A stretch of DNA of 64,000 nucleotides from assembly GCA_016218765.1 (NCBI GenBank), contig JACRCZ010000147.1, positions 79,656 to 143,655 on the forward strand. Direction: 5' to 3'. The position numbers were made by a program, and so were the translations under genes. Below are positions 17,964 through 24,568 of this stretch, one piece after another; position 1 is the stretch's first letter; each line of letters opens with the position of its first letter. The notes beneath the pieces were generated by a model, which made no database searches, had not been told where the DNA came from, and saw nothing but the letters and a program-made list of their open reading frames with translations. This stretch comes from Deltaproteobacteria bacterium (GTDB lineage Bacteria > Myxococcota_A > Polyangia > DRWM01 > JAAZOP01).

Positions 17964-19694
17964 ATGCTGAAGCAGCTTCGTCTCCGGCGGTTCAAGCGCT
18001 TCGACGGGGGGGAGCAGACCGTCGACCTGGATTCCCCGGTGATGCTGCTTGCCGGCCCCAACAACTCGGGAAAGACGACCGTGCTCCAGGCCATGGGGGT
18101 GTGGAGTCTGGCGCTTCGGCGCTGGCTGGAGGAGCGAGGCCGCCGATCGGCGAAGAAGCGGGTCAGCATCACCCTCGACGAGCTGACGGCGCTGCCGCTT
18201 CGCGAGGCCAACCTCTTGTGGCTCGACCGCCGGCCGTCCGTGTATCAGGCCGGTCGGAAGTCGCCAGCCTCGGCGCCCATCGCGATCGAGCTGAGCGGCG
18301 AGACGGCGGCGGGTCGGTGGGCGCTGGCGATGGAGCTCCTGTACGCCAACTCGAAGATGGTCCACGTGCGGCCGGTGTCCTTCGATCATCCGACCAAGGA
18401 CACGCCCGAGGTGCCCGATGGCGCCGCGGAAATGCGGATTGTCCACGTGCCGGCGTTCTCGGGCATCGAGACCGAGGAACCGCGGCGTGACCCCGGGCTC
18501 CAGGATCGCCTCATCGGCCAGGGCCGACCCGGCGAGGTACTCCGGAACCTTCTGTGGGAAGTGTTCCAGCAGGGGGGCCAGGAAGCCTGGCAGTCCCTGG
18601 TCCGTGATGTCGAACGGCTGTTCTTCTACGAGCTGTTGGAGCCGACATACGACGCGGGACGTCCGTTCATCCTCTGCGAGTATCGGCCGCGTCCCGGCGA
18701 TCGATCCCATGCCCCCTTGGACATCGCGAGCGGGGGGAGCGGGTTTCACCAGGTGTTGCTGCTGTTGGCGTTCTTCTACGCTCGACCCGCTTCGGTGCTG
18801 CTGCTGGATGAGCCGGATGCCCATCTGCACTACGTCTTGCAGCGCGAGATCCTGGACCACCTGCGTGCCGTCGCCGGCCGGCGGGGATGCCAATTGGTCG
18901 TGTCCACCCACTCCGAGGTGCTGCTACAGGACGCGCAGCCCACCGAGGTCGTCTCCTTCGCCGGCGCCGCGCCGCGCCGGCTCGTGATGCATCGCGACGT
19001 GACGACGCTCCAGACCGTTCTGCGCCGGCTCACGAGTCTCGACCTCCTGCGGGCGCAGACCCGGGACGGTGTGCTCTACGTTGAAGATCAGTCGGATGCC
19101 AAACTCCTGCGGCAGTGGGCGGAGGTCTTGCAGCACCCGGCGCGTTGTTTCCTGGCGGACCCGTTCGTCTACCCGATGGGCGGCAGCGGCCGCCTGGGCG
19201 ACGTGAAGCAGCACTTCAGCGCGTTGCGCGAGGTCCATGCCGACTTTCGTGGGCTGTGCATCCTCGATCGAGACGAGTACTCCGGGCCGGAGGCGCAGGA
19301 CCTGCCCGCCGGTTTCCGGTTGCTGCGGTGGCGGCGGAGGGAGATCGAGAACTACCTCATCCATCGCGAGGCTCTCCTGCGTTATCTGGAGGAGCCGCAC
19401 CGCAACGAACCGCTCTTCGCATCGCTGTTCGCGGAGAAGGACCAGGGGGTCATCGACGAGGAATTCACGCGTCAGGGCCTGCGGGATGCGGACCCTCTCG
19501 ACGATCGCATACTCGCGCTCCTGGATTCCAAGGGCAGCGCATTCCTCGTCGAGTTGCTGCAGCGGACTTCCCGTCGGACGAACAAGCGCGACCTGTACCT
19601 CGTCGCAGGCGTCATGCGTCCCGAGGAGGTCCACCCGGACGTGCGCGCCATGCTGGACGAGATCGCGCGGTGGCTGATCGTGCGGGGTTCCTAG
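17964..19694 (+). CDS. OLD-family-like AAA ATPase with C-terminal TOPRIM domain
   Basis: 576 residues; ATG preceded by GGGAGGA. N-terminal ABC/SMC-type ATPase: MLKQLRLRRFKRF opening, Walker A GPNNSGKTT (31-39), signature-like SGGSGFHQ, Walker B with D282-E283 (LLLLDEPDAHLH), and H-loop VVSTHSE. The C-terminal TOPRIM nuclease motifs are intact: E374 (LYVEDQSDAK), D435 and D437 (ILDRDEY), then REIENYL (~462). OLD-type proteins nick or degrade DNA; relatives act in phage defence alone or with a UvrD-type partner. No helicase partner is adjacent, so a stand-alone class 1-like protein is most likely. It opens an accessory stretch with orphan lipoproteins and vapBC. A weak TTGGAG-N17-TAGGGA promoter lies at 17870-17898. 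Confidence 0.85.
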   Translation: MLKQLRLRRFKRFDGGEQTVDLDSPVMLLAGPNNSGKTTVLQAMGVWSLALRRWLEERGRRSAKKRVSITLDELTALPLREANLLWLDRRPSVYQAGRKSPASAPIAIELSGETAAGRWALAMELLYANSKMVHVRPVSFDHPTKDTPEVPDGAAEMRIVHVPAFSGIETEEPRRDPGLQDRLIGQGRPGEVLRNLLWEVFQQGGQEAWQSLVRDVERLFFYELLEPTYDAGRPFILCEYRPRPGDRSHAPLDIASGGSGFHQVLLLLAFFYARPASVLLLDEPDAHLHYVLQREILDHLRAVAGRRGCQLVVSTHSEVLLQDAQPTEVVSFAGAAPRRLVMHRDVTTLQTVLRRLTSLDLLRAQTRDGVLYVEDQSDAKLLRQWAEVLQHPARCFLADPFVYPMGGSGRLGDVKQHFSALREVHADFRGLCILDRDEYSGPEAQDLPAGFRLLRWRRREIENYLIHREALLRYLEEPHRNEPLFASLFAEKDQGVIDEEFTRQGLRDADPLDDRILALLDSKGSAFLVELLQRTSRRTNKRDLYLVAGVMRPEEVHPDVRAMLDEIARWLIVRGS

Positions 19695-19705
19695 GTCGCG
19701 CGGCC

Positions 19706-20833
19706 TCAGGGAACGGGCGGAATTGCCGCTTCCTCCGGCGCAACCTGCCATGCCCCCGGAGGCTCGGAACCGCCGGACGGGGAGTCATCCGGAGCGGGCT
19801 GCGACGGCGCCACCACGGGGACGACCGGGGCCGGCGCCGCGTACGGGGCGCGGCGAGCCGCGAACGACAGGTCAAGGTCGGCGACTTCGGACGCGAAACA
19901 ACCCAGCTCGCGGTAGCTGACGTCGGGACTCCAGACGCCCTCCTGGCCCGGCAGTCCCCCCTCGCGACGGGAATCGCGGCCGATGTGGAGGATCCTGACC
20001 ATCTCCTCGTCGGTGCACTCCAGGACTGCCGAACGTTCGTCGGAGAGCTCGTCGTCCAGCCAGTCCAGGGAGCCGACGAAGTGCTCGAAGTCCGCCAGTC
20101 CGCCCGCGAAGTCCTCGGGCAGGTTCGAATAGCCGAGCATGAAGGCCACGGGAAATGGAGCGCCGGGGCGGAGACTCGCGGGTGACAGCCACAGAAACCC
20201 GGCGCGGACGAAGATCACCCGGGCGCGGTTCCAACGGCTGTCCGCCGACAGCGAAAGCTGGTCCACGTCTGCGACCTCGAAGGTGATTCCCCATGCCTCG
20301 AAGCCGCCCACCGCCAACGGCCCCTCTTCGATCGTTCGGGTCGCGAACCGATGGGAATCGGTGGTCACGACGACCGTGCCCTCCTCCTGCGCGGACACGG
20401 TGACCACGGTGCCGGCCCCCGATACGTCGTTCACGTACGTGCGTGCCAGTACCCGCAGCTCGGTCTCATCGAAGCGACTGCTCATCGGGAGCGCGCGCAC
20501 CCAGATCTTCCCCGCGTCGCGGCGGTTGCGCAACAGCAGCTCGTAGGTCGGGACCGACCCCAACCCGTCCCATTCGCCGTCGCCGTCCACGTCCAGCCGG
20601 AGCTCCGTTTCGAAGTCCACTCCCGTCTTCGGCGCCCATTCGTCGCGTACGCGGCGGAAGTTGTCGACGACCCAGTCGTTCGAAATGAAGGACCCGTCGG
20701 GTTCCGAAGGAACGCGGAAGGCGAACCTGTTGCTCCGATAGCCGTCGGGTCCCAAGGTCCCGAACGGTGCGGCGCAGCCCGGCCCGATCATGCCGGCCAG
20801 AGCGAGAAGCCAAGCGAAGCGAAGATCGCGCAT
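19706..20833 (-). CDS. Orphan lipoprotein, unknown function
   Basis: 375 residues. Lipoprotein signal with Cys near 20 (MIGPGC) and ribosome site GAGGGGAGGG. The mature part has mixed beta content (VSGAGTVVTVSAQEEGTVVVTT, GFEAWGITFEVADV), an EF-hand-like Asp cluster (DVDGDGEWDG, ~100), and a Pro-rich tail ending EAAIPPVP. I do not recognise a family. It is convergent with the OLD-type gene; the 11-nt gap and flanks (GTTCC... GGAAC) form a weak inverted repeat that may end both transcripts. Confidence 0.7.
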   Translation of the reverse strand: MRDLRFAWLLALAGMIGPGCAAPFGTLGPDGYRSNRFAFRVPSEPDGSFISNDWVVDNFRRVRDEWAPKTGVDFETELRLDVDGDGEWDGLGSVPTYELLLRNRRDAGKIWVRALPMSSRFDETELRVLARTYVNDVSGAGTVVTVSAQEEGTVVVTTDSHRFATRTIEEGPLAVGGFEAWGITFEVADVDQLSLSADSRWNRARVIFVRAGFLWLSPASLRPGAPFPVAFMLGYSNLPEDFAGGLADFEHFVGSLDWLDDELSDERSAVLECTDEEMVRILHIGRDSRREGGLPGQEGVWSPDVSYRELGCFASEVADLDLSFAARRAPYAAPAPVVPVVAPSQPAPDDSPSGGSEPPGAWQVAPEEAAIPPVP

Positions 20834-20912
20834 TTCCCTCCCCTCTCTCCGGCGACAAGGGCCGGCGCGTCCGTGAGGTCCCGACGCAGGTCAAGGCGGC
20901 GGGACCCCGCAC

Positions 20913-21302
20913 CTACGGCGGCGCGTGCAACTCGACCCAGCCGAGCCGGGCCATCCGATCAAAGTCCCCGTCCAGCGACCACAGCGGCCAGCCACGCTCC
21001 GCGGCCAGCGACGCGATCAGCAGGTCTGCGAAACCGAAACGCTCTCCTCGGGCGGTCGCCACCTCCAGCCAGGCATCGATGCGCGACCAGGTGGCTGCCG
21101 TGGGATACGCGATGGGCAGCGCCCCCAGCAGGCGGCGCAGCCGAGGGAAGTCCGCCCGTGACGCGCCCGAGAGGATTTCGACGCGAACGGGTGCCGGCAG
21201 GGCGACCGCGTCCGCATCCAGCAGCTCGCGGTGACGCTCCGCCGTCCGCCGATCGCGCCCGCGGAAGAAAGCGATCCACACCGAGGTATCGACGGCGATC
21301 AC
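20913..21302 (-). CDS. vapC: PIN-domain ribonuclease toxin VapC
   Basis: 129 residues from a GTG. PIN-domain toxins are Mg-dependent RNases. The acidic site is visible: first Asp in VIAVDTSVWI, Glu in PAPVRVEILSGA, and the third Asp in GFADLLIASLA, with the closing LWSLDGDFDRMA. The GTGA overlap with the vapB stop shows translational coupling, the usual antitoxin-first order. No other gene follows on the same strand before the lipoprotein ending at 19706. Confidence 0.92.
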   Translation of the reverse strand: MIAVDTSVWIAFFRGRDRRTAERHRELLDADAVALPAPVRVEILSGASRADFPRLRRLLGALPIAYPTAATWSRIDAWLEVATARGERFGFADLLIASLAAERGWPLWSLDGDFDRMARLGWVELHAPP

Positions 21303-21529
21303 GCAGTCCGCCCCCGCCCGCGCGCCGGTCCCGCTCGCGGTCGACGGCGCGAACGCGGGACGTCGATGTCCAGCTCGATGGCGCCGAGCAGCCCCATCAG
21401 CTCCTCCACGCGGCGACGCCGGACCAACTCGCGCAGCGAGACGATCACCGCGTCGGTCTTGGACTTGAATCCCAGGACCCGCCGGGCCTCCTCCATCAAC
21501 TCGTCCGGAATGTCGAGGGTCGTGCGCAT
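21299..21529 (-). CDS. vapB: VapB-type antitoxin
   Basis: 76 residues. The N-terminal MRTTLDIPDELMEEARRVLG and KTDAVIVSLRELVRRRR match the short DUF2191-type VapB antitoxins: a DNA-binding beta strand and helices first, then an Arg-rich, disordered tail (SRRRPRAGPARGRG) expected to bind the toxin. The ATG at 21529 lies 7 nt after the -10 box, so the mRNA is predicted to be leaderless; longer upstream starts would fall in the promoter. A palindrome over the -35 box is a likely autoregulatory operator. Confidence 0.9.
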   Translation of the reverse strand: MRTTLDIPDELMEEARRVLGFKSKTDAVIVSLRELVRRRRVEELMGLLGAIELDIDVPRSRRRPRAGPARGRGRTA

Positions 21530-21536
21530 ACGATGC

Positions 21537-21565
21537 AGCTTGGGATGTATGCCGCAGGATGTCAA
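21537..21565 (-). promoter_or_regulatory. Predicted vapBC promoter (leaderless)
   Basis: On the minus strand: TTGACA (21560-21565), 17 bp, CAAGCT (21537-21542). The vapB ATG follows 7 nt later. Confidence 0.65.
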
Positions 21566-21572
21566 CTGCGGC
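21551..21572. promoter_or_regulatory. Perfect palindrome over vapBC -35 box, probable VapBC operator
   Basis: GCCGCAG (21551-21557) and CTGCGGC (21566-21572) are perfect inverted 7-mers separated by 8 bp. The spacer carries the -35 hexamer, so a bound VapB dimer would block polymerase. VapB-type antitoxins commonly repress their own promoter in this way; binding here is inferred. Confidence 0.65.
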
Positions 21573-21615
21573 GCGAGACGAGTGCTTCCCAGCTGACGGA
21601 CGTCGGGTACGCCCC

Positions 21616-22365
21616 TCACGGAGGCAAGCTGCGGTCGAGGGCGGCCGCAAACTGGCTGGCGATGCAGTTCGTCATGTCAGCGCCGCCCTCGCCGCAGGCG
21701 GCGTCGGCGCAAGAGCGCAGTACGTCCGCGAGAAGCGGTCGCAACGCCGGATCGCTTTGCCACACGGCGCATACCTCGTCGAATGCGTCACGGGAAGCGG
21801 CGGCAACCTCGAGTTGAAGTTGGCCGCCGGCGAGCTGCGCCGTGCAGCCCATCATCCACTCCACGAACGTCTCGCAGGCGGGCTTCCCCGGGTCAAATGA
21901 GCGCGGTGGAATGCGCGCCCACACGCCCCGGGGTGGCAATTCCGAGGACGCCTGCACGGCGCCCTCGGGCAACCCACCGAGGATGCAAACGAACCACTCG
22001 ATGGCTCCGGTCGCACACGGCGCACCGGCACAATGGGCGAGTGCCGAATCGAGATCCGCCGCAGTCGCGCCGGCAGCCAGCCACCCGCGGCATTGCTGTC
22101 GAAAGACGGCCTCCGGGTCCAACTCTGCGCCGGCAGCGAGCGGTGATTCCCCGCCGGCCCGCAGCGCGGTCGTGCAACGCATCGCCTCGGCGGTGAATGC
22201 CGTGCAAGGCCCCGCGCGACCGTCGTCCGCGGCCTGGGGATCGCCTGGTGCCGGCCGCACGATCTCGTCGTGCGTCGTCGTCGTCCCGGACTCGCTGGCA
22301 CGGCACCCGGAAACCGACGCGCCCAGCACCGTCAAGGCCAGAGCGCAACGCCATCGACCGTCCAT
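21616..22365 (-). CDS. Orphan Cys-rich lipoprotein, unknown function
   Basis: 249 residues; ribosome site GGAGGAGCG before the ATG. Lipobox SVSGC gives Cys ~21. The mature part contains about ten Cys in a helical, Ala-rich context, with two similar segments: C-TAFTAEAMRC / AHCAGAPCA and C-ETFVEWMMGC / SCADAACGEGG. This looks like an internal duplication of a small disulfide-bonded helical unit. No family recognised. Composition looks less GC-biased than the neighbourhood. Confidence 0.7.
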   Translation of the reverse strand: MDGRWRCALALTVLGASVSGCRASESGTTTTHDEIVRPAPGDPQAADDGRAGPCTAFTAEAMRCTTALRAGGESPLAAGAELDPEAVFRQQCRGWLAAGATAADLDSALAHCAGAPCATGAIEWFVCILGGLPEGAVQASSELPPRGVWARIPPRSFDPGKPACETFVEWMMGCTAQLAGGQLQLEVAAASRDAFDEVCAVWQSDPALRPLLADVLRSCADAACGEGGADMTNCIASQFAAALDRSLPP

Positions 22366-22787
22366 GTTCCGCGCTCCTCCGATGGTCGACGCCCAGCGCG
22401 CCGCCTGATGACGGATCGCTTGCCAAACGTAGCTGTTCCTAGCACCGTGTCTGCCCGGCCGCAATGAATCGAGCGATCTTGCCGCCCCCCAGTTTTTCGG
22501 GGTCCGTCTCGGGCCAACCTGGAGCCCAACCGTCCGGAGTTGACTGGTGCTCAATCTCACGATCCTGACGATTGCGGTGCTGACGTCATGCGGTGGGCGC
22601 GCAGCGCTAGCGGTCGGTTCATGCTGGCGGCGCTGTCCCGCGCCATGCCGCTGACCATCGGGGAGAAGGCGTGCGAGAAGCGCGGTGACCAGAAGACTGG
22701 GGGGGGCAAGGCAAACACCCCACTCGACACGCTCGTTTCGCGGACGTAGGGTCCGGGGCCGGCGAGCGGGAGGGACGATCGCGGGCC
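22366..22787. other. Intergenic region without a convincing gene
   Basis: About 420 bp between the divergent lipoprotein and SGNH genes. Short open frames on both strands have no ribosome site or family signature. CCCCCCAGTTTTTCGGGG (near 22490) is a weak stem with a T-rich loop. A promoter for the SGNH gene is at 22724-22752. Lower GC than the flanks suggests a junction of the accessory stretch. Confidence 0.6.
22724..22752 (+). promoter_or_regulatory. Predicted promoter of the SGNH lipoprotein
   Basis: TCGACA (22724-22729), 17 bp, TAGGGT (22747-22752). Leader about 30 nt with a GGGAGGG ribosome site. Confidence 0.5.
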
Positions 22788-23687
22788 ATGAAGAACGTAT
22801 CCGTCGGCATCCTGATCGCCTTCCTGGCCGCAACCACGGCCTGCCGGGGCGGCGGAACGGAATCGCGCACGCCGCCGGCGGGCACCGCTGGGGTGGAAGC
22901 CGCCGTTGCCGCGGAAACGTCGGCGGAGGCGGAAGCGTCGGCGGAGGCACCGGCGGGGGCTCCAGCCGGAGGATCGACGGGGACAGCGGCCGCGGAAACG
23001 GCGGCGGGCGCCCCGCCGCTGGTCACCACGCTTCCCGCGCTGCCGTTCGACCGCATCGCCGTGATCGGCGCCAGCGTCTCGGCCGGCTTCGGCTCGATCC
23101 GCGTCGCCAAGGCGCTCGACGAGACGATCCGCACGCCGCACGAGACCGGCGACTTCGCCCAGGTCTTCTTCTTCCAGGATCCGTTCGGCGAGGGTCAGCG
23201 CCAAGTCGCTCGCGCGGTCGAGTTCCGCCCGACCGTCGTCTACGCGCTCGACTTCCTGTTCTGGTACGCCTACGGCTCCGGCTGGACCCTGGCCGAGCGG
23301 GAGCACAACGTCGACCTGGGCCTGCGCCAGCTCGAACGGTTGGATGCCCCCATCCTGGTCGGCGACGTGCCGGACATGACCGGCGCGGCCGATTGGATGC
23401 TCGACCCGGCCCAGATCCCGCCGCTCCCGGAGCTGGCCGCGCTCAACGCGCGCATCCGCGCCTGGGCCGAAGGGCGCCCGAACGTGCTGCTCCTCCCCCT
23501 GTCGGAGTGGACCGCGCCCCTGCACGCCACAGCCCCCGTCGTCGTCGACGACGACGGCCGGACGGTCGCACCTCGCGAGCTGATGGCCCCCGACGGCCTC
23601 CACCCCAACGCCGCCGGCGTGCGCTACCTCCTGCGCCAGACCCACCTCCACGCCCGCGTCCGGCTCCCCGGTCCGCCTCCCCGCTGA
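22788..23687 (+). CDS. SGNH/GDSL-type hydrolase lipoprotein
   Basis: 299 residues. Lipoprotein signal with Cys ~19 (ATTAC), then an Ala/Glu-rich spacer to ~75 (EASAEAPAGAPAGG). The hydrolase domain begins IAVIGASVSAGFG: the Ser after GA is the block I nucleophile. The catalytic block V DGLHPNAAG at ~267 supplies Asp and His. Intermediate segments (FRPTVVYALDFLFWYAYG, APILVGDVPDM) fit an SGNH fold with atypical blocks II/III. It probably acts on an ester in the envelope; substrate unknown. It precedes the YqiJ/flotillin cluster by ~100 bp. Confidence 0.8.
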   Translation: MKNVSVGILIAFLAATTACRGGGTESRTPPAGTAGVEAAVAAETSAEAEASAEAPAGAPAGGSTGTAAAETAAGAPPLVTTLPALPFDRIAVIGASVSAGFGSIRVAKALDETIRTPHETGDFAQVFFFQDPFGEGQRQVARAVEFRPTVVYALDFLFWYAYGSGWTLAEREHNVDLGLRQLERLDAPILVGDVPDMTGAADWMLDPAQIPPLPELAALNARIRAWAEGRPNVLLLPLSEWTAPLHATAPVVVDDDGRTVAPRELMAPDGLHPNAAGVRYLLRQTHLHARVRLPGPPPR

Positions 23688-23692
23688 ATTGC

Positions 23693-23736
23693 CGCCTCCC
23701 CACCTCTCCAGCCGACCTCTCCACCTCTCCCATGCC
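23693..23736. repeat. Pyrimidine-rich intergenic repeat
   Basis: Copies of CCACCTCTCC (3 in ~45 bp: CCCCACCTCTCCAG, GACCTCTCCACCTCTCCC) downstream of the SGNH stop. No clear hairpin. A consensus TTGACA follows at 23755-23760, but no acceptable -10 box is found 16-18 bp downstream. Confidence 0.5.
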
Positions 23737-23790
23737 GGACTCGCCTCACGACTCTTGACATCACCCCCCATTCCATCCCAGGAAGGAAGC

Positions 23791-24507
23791 ATGACCGGCG
23801 CCGAGTTGTTCTCCTGGTACGGGATCGGCTTCGTTGCCGTCTTCGTCCTCGGACTCGTGATGCTCGTCATCGGCGTCATGGGGCTCGGCCATGATGCGGA
23901 CGCGGACGCGGGAGGGGGAGGGGACCACGACGCGGGCGGCGACCACGACGCGGGCGCGGCCGATGGCAAGAGCGCGTTGGGCGAGGCGCACGGCGCGGAA
24001 GGGGACGGCTCGCACGCCGACACCGGCCACTCCGTGCTGCTCGACTTCCTCGGCGTCGGGCGCTGCCCGATGTCGATCCTGCTCATGATCCTCTGCTTCC
24101 TCTTCGCGCTGGTCGGCGTGGCCTCGATCATCGTCCTGCGCACGTTCCTGCCGCCGGGGGCGCTGGTCGGCGCCCTGGCCTACGCCCTCGCGCTGGTCGG
24201 AGGCTTCACGCTGACCGGCGTCGTGGCGCGTGCGATCGGGCGCGTACTCCCCTCGACCGAGACCTACGTCGAGCCGGAGGGGCGGCACGTGGGGGCGCTG
24301 GGCAAGGCGGTGTATGCCTTCGAGGGCGGGCAGGGCTTCATCCAGGTGCGGGACCGCAGCGGCACGATTCACGAGCTGCACGCGGTGTCCGAGGGGAGCG
24401 ATCCGATCGTGGCCGGGGAATCGGTGCTGGTGCTCGACTACGATCCGGGAAACCGCATGTTCCGCGTGCAGAAGGCGCCGGCCGAGCTGACCCGCGGCGG
24501 CGGCTGA
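23791..24507 (+). CDS. YqiJ-like membrane protein with C-terminal OB fold (NfeD-related)
   Basis: 238 residues; GGAAGGAAG ribosome site. One N-terminal helix (~8-31), a cytosolic or periplasmic His/Asp/Gly-rich loop (GHDADADAGGGGDHDAGG, ~32-75), two more helices (~97-120 and ~125-150), and an OB-fold-like end (~165-235: ALGKAVYAFEGGQGFIQVRD... VAGESVLVLDYD). This plan matches YqiJ, whose gene precedes the flotillin yqiK in enterobacteria; NfeD-type OB proteins are established flotillin partners. The flotillin gene follows 61 nt later here too. Confidence 0.8.
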   Translation: MTGAELFSWYGIGFVAVFVLGLVMLVIGVMGLGHDADADAGGGGDHDAGGDHDAGAADGKSALGEAHGAEGDGSHADTGHSVLLDFLGVGRCPMSILLMILCFLFALVGVASIIVLRTFLPPGALVGALAYALALVGGFTLTGVVARAIGRVLPSTETYVEPEGRHVGALGKAVYAFEGGQGFIQVRDRSGTIHELHAVSEGSDPIVAGESVLVLDYDPGNRMFRVQKAPAELTRGGG

Positions 24508-24531
24508 GCGAAGGCCTGCCGGACCGATGTC

Positions 24532-24554
24532 CCGCGCCGCCGCGAGCGGCGCGG
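24532..24554 (+). other. Perfect 9-bp hairpin before the flotillin ribosome site
   Basis: CCGCGCCGC (24532-24540), 5-nt loop CGCGA, GCGGCGCGG (24546-24554). The stem ends inside the start of the GGAAGGAGGGAGG ribosome site. It could lower or tune flotillin translation, or act as a partial terminator after the YqiJ-like gene. Confidence 0.7.
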
Positions 24555-24568
24555 AAGGAGGGAGGACG

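Noticed and set aside
17964..19694. Gabija (GajAB) defence system
   Set aside because: The OLD-type protein has the right ATPase/TOPRIM plan, but no UvrD-like helicase gene is adjacent on either side.
22485..22505. Rho-independent terminator at CCCCCCAGTTTTTCGGGG
   Set aside because: The T-run is in the loop and not after the stem, and the stem is only four pairs; not convincing.
22540..22749. Possible 69-codon gene in the intergenic stretch
   Set aside because: No ribosome site, no family resemblance, and it runs through the SGNH promoter.
23755..23790. Promoter of the YqiJ-like gene from the consensus TTGACA at 23755
   Set aside because: No (T/C)AnnnT box at 16-18 bp; the downstream bases are taken by the ribosome site GGAAGGAAG.
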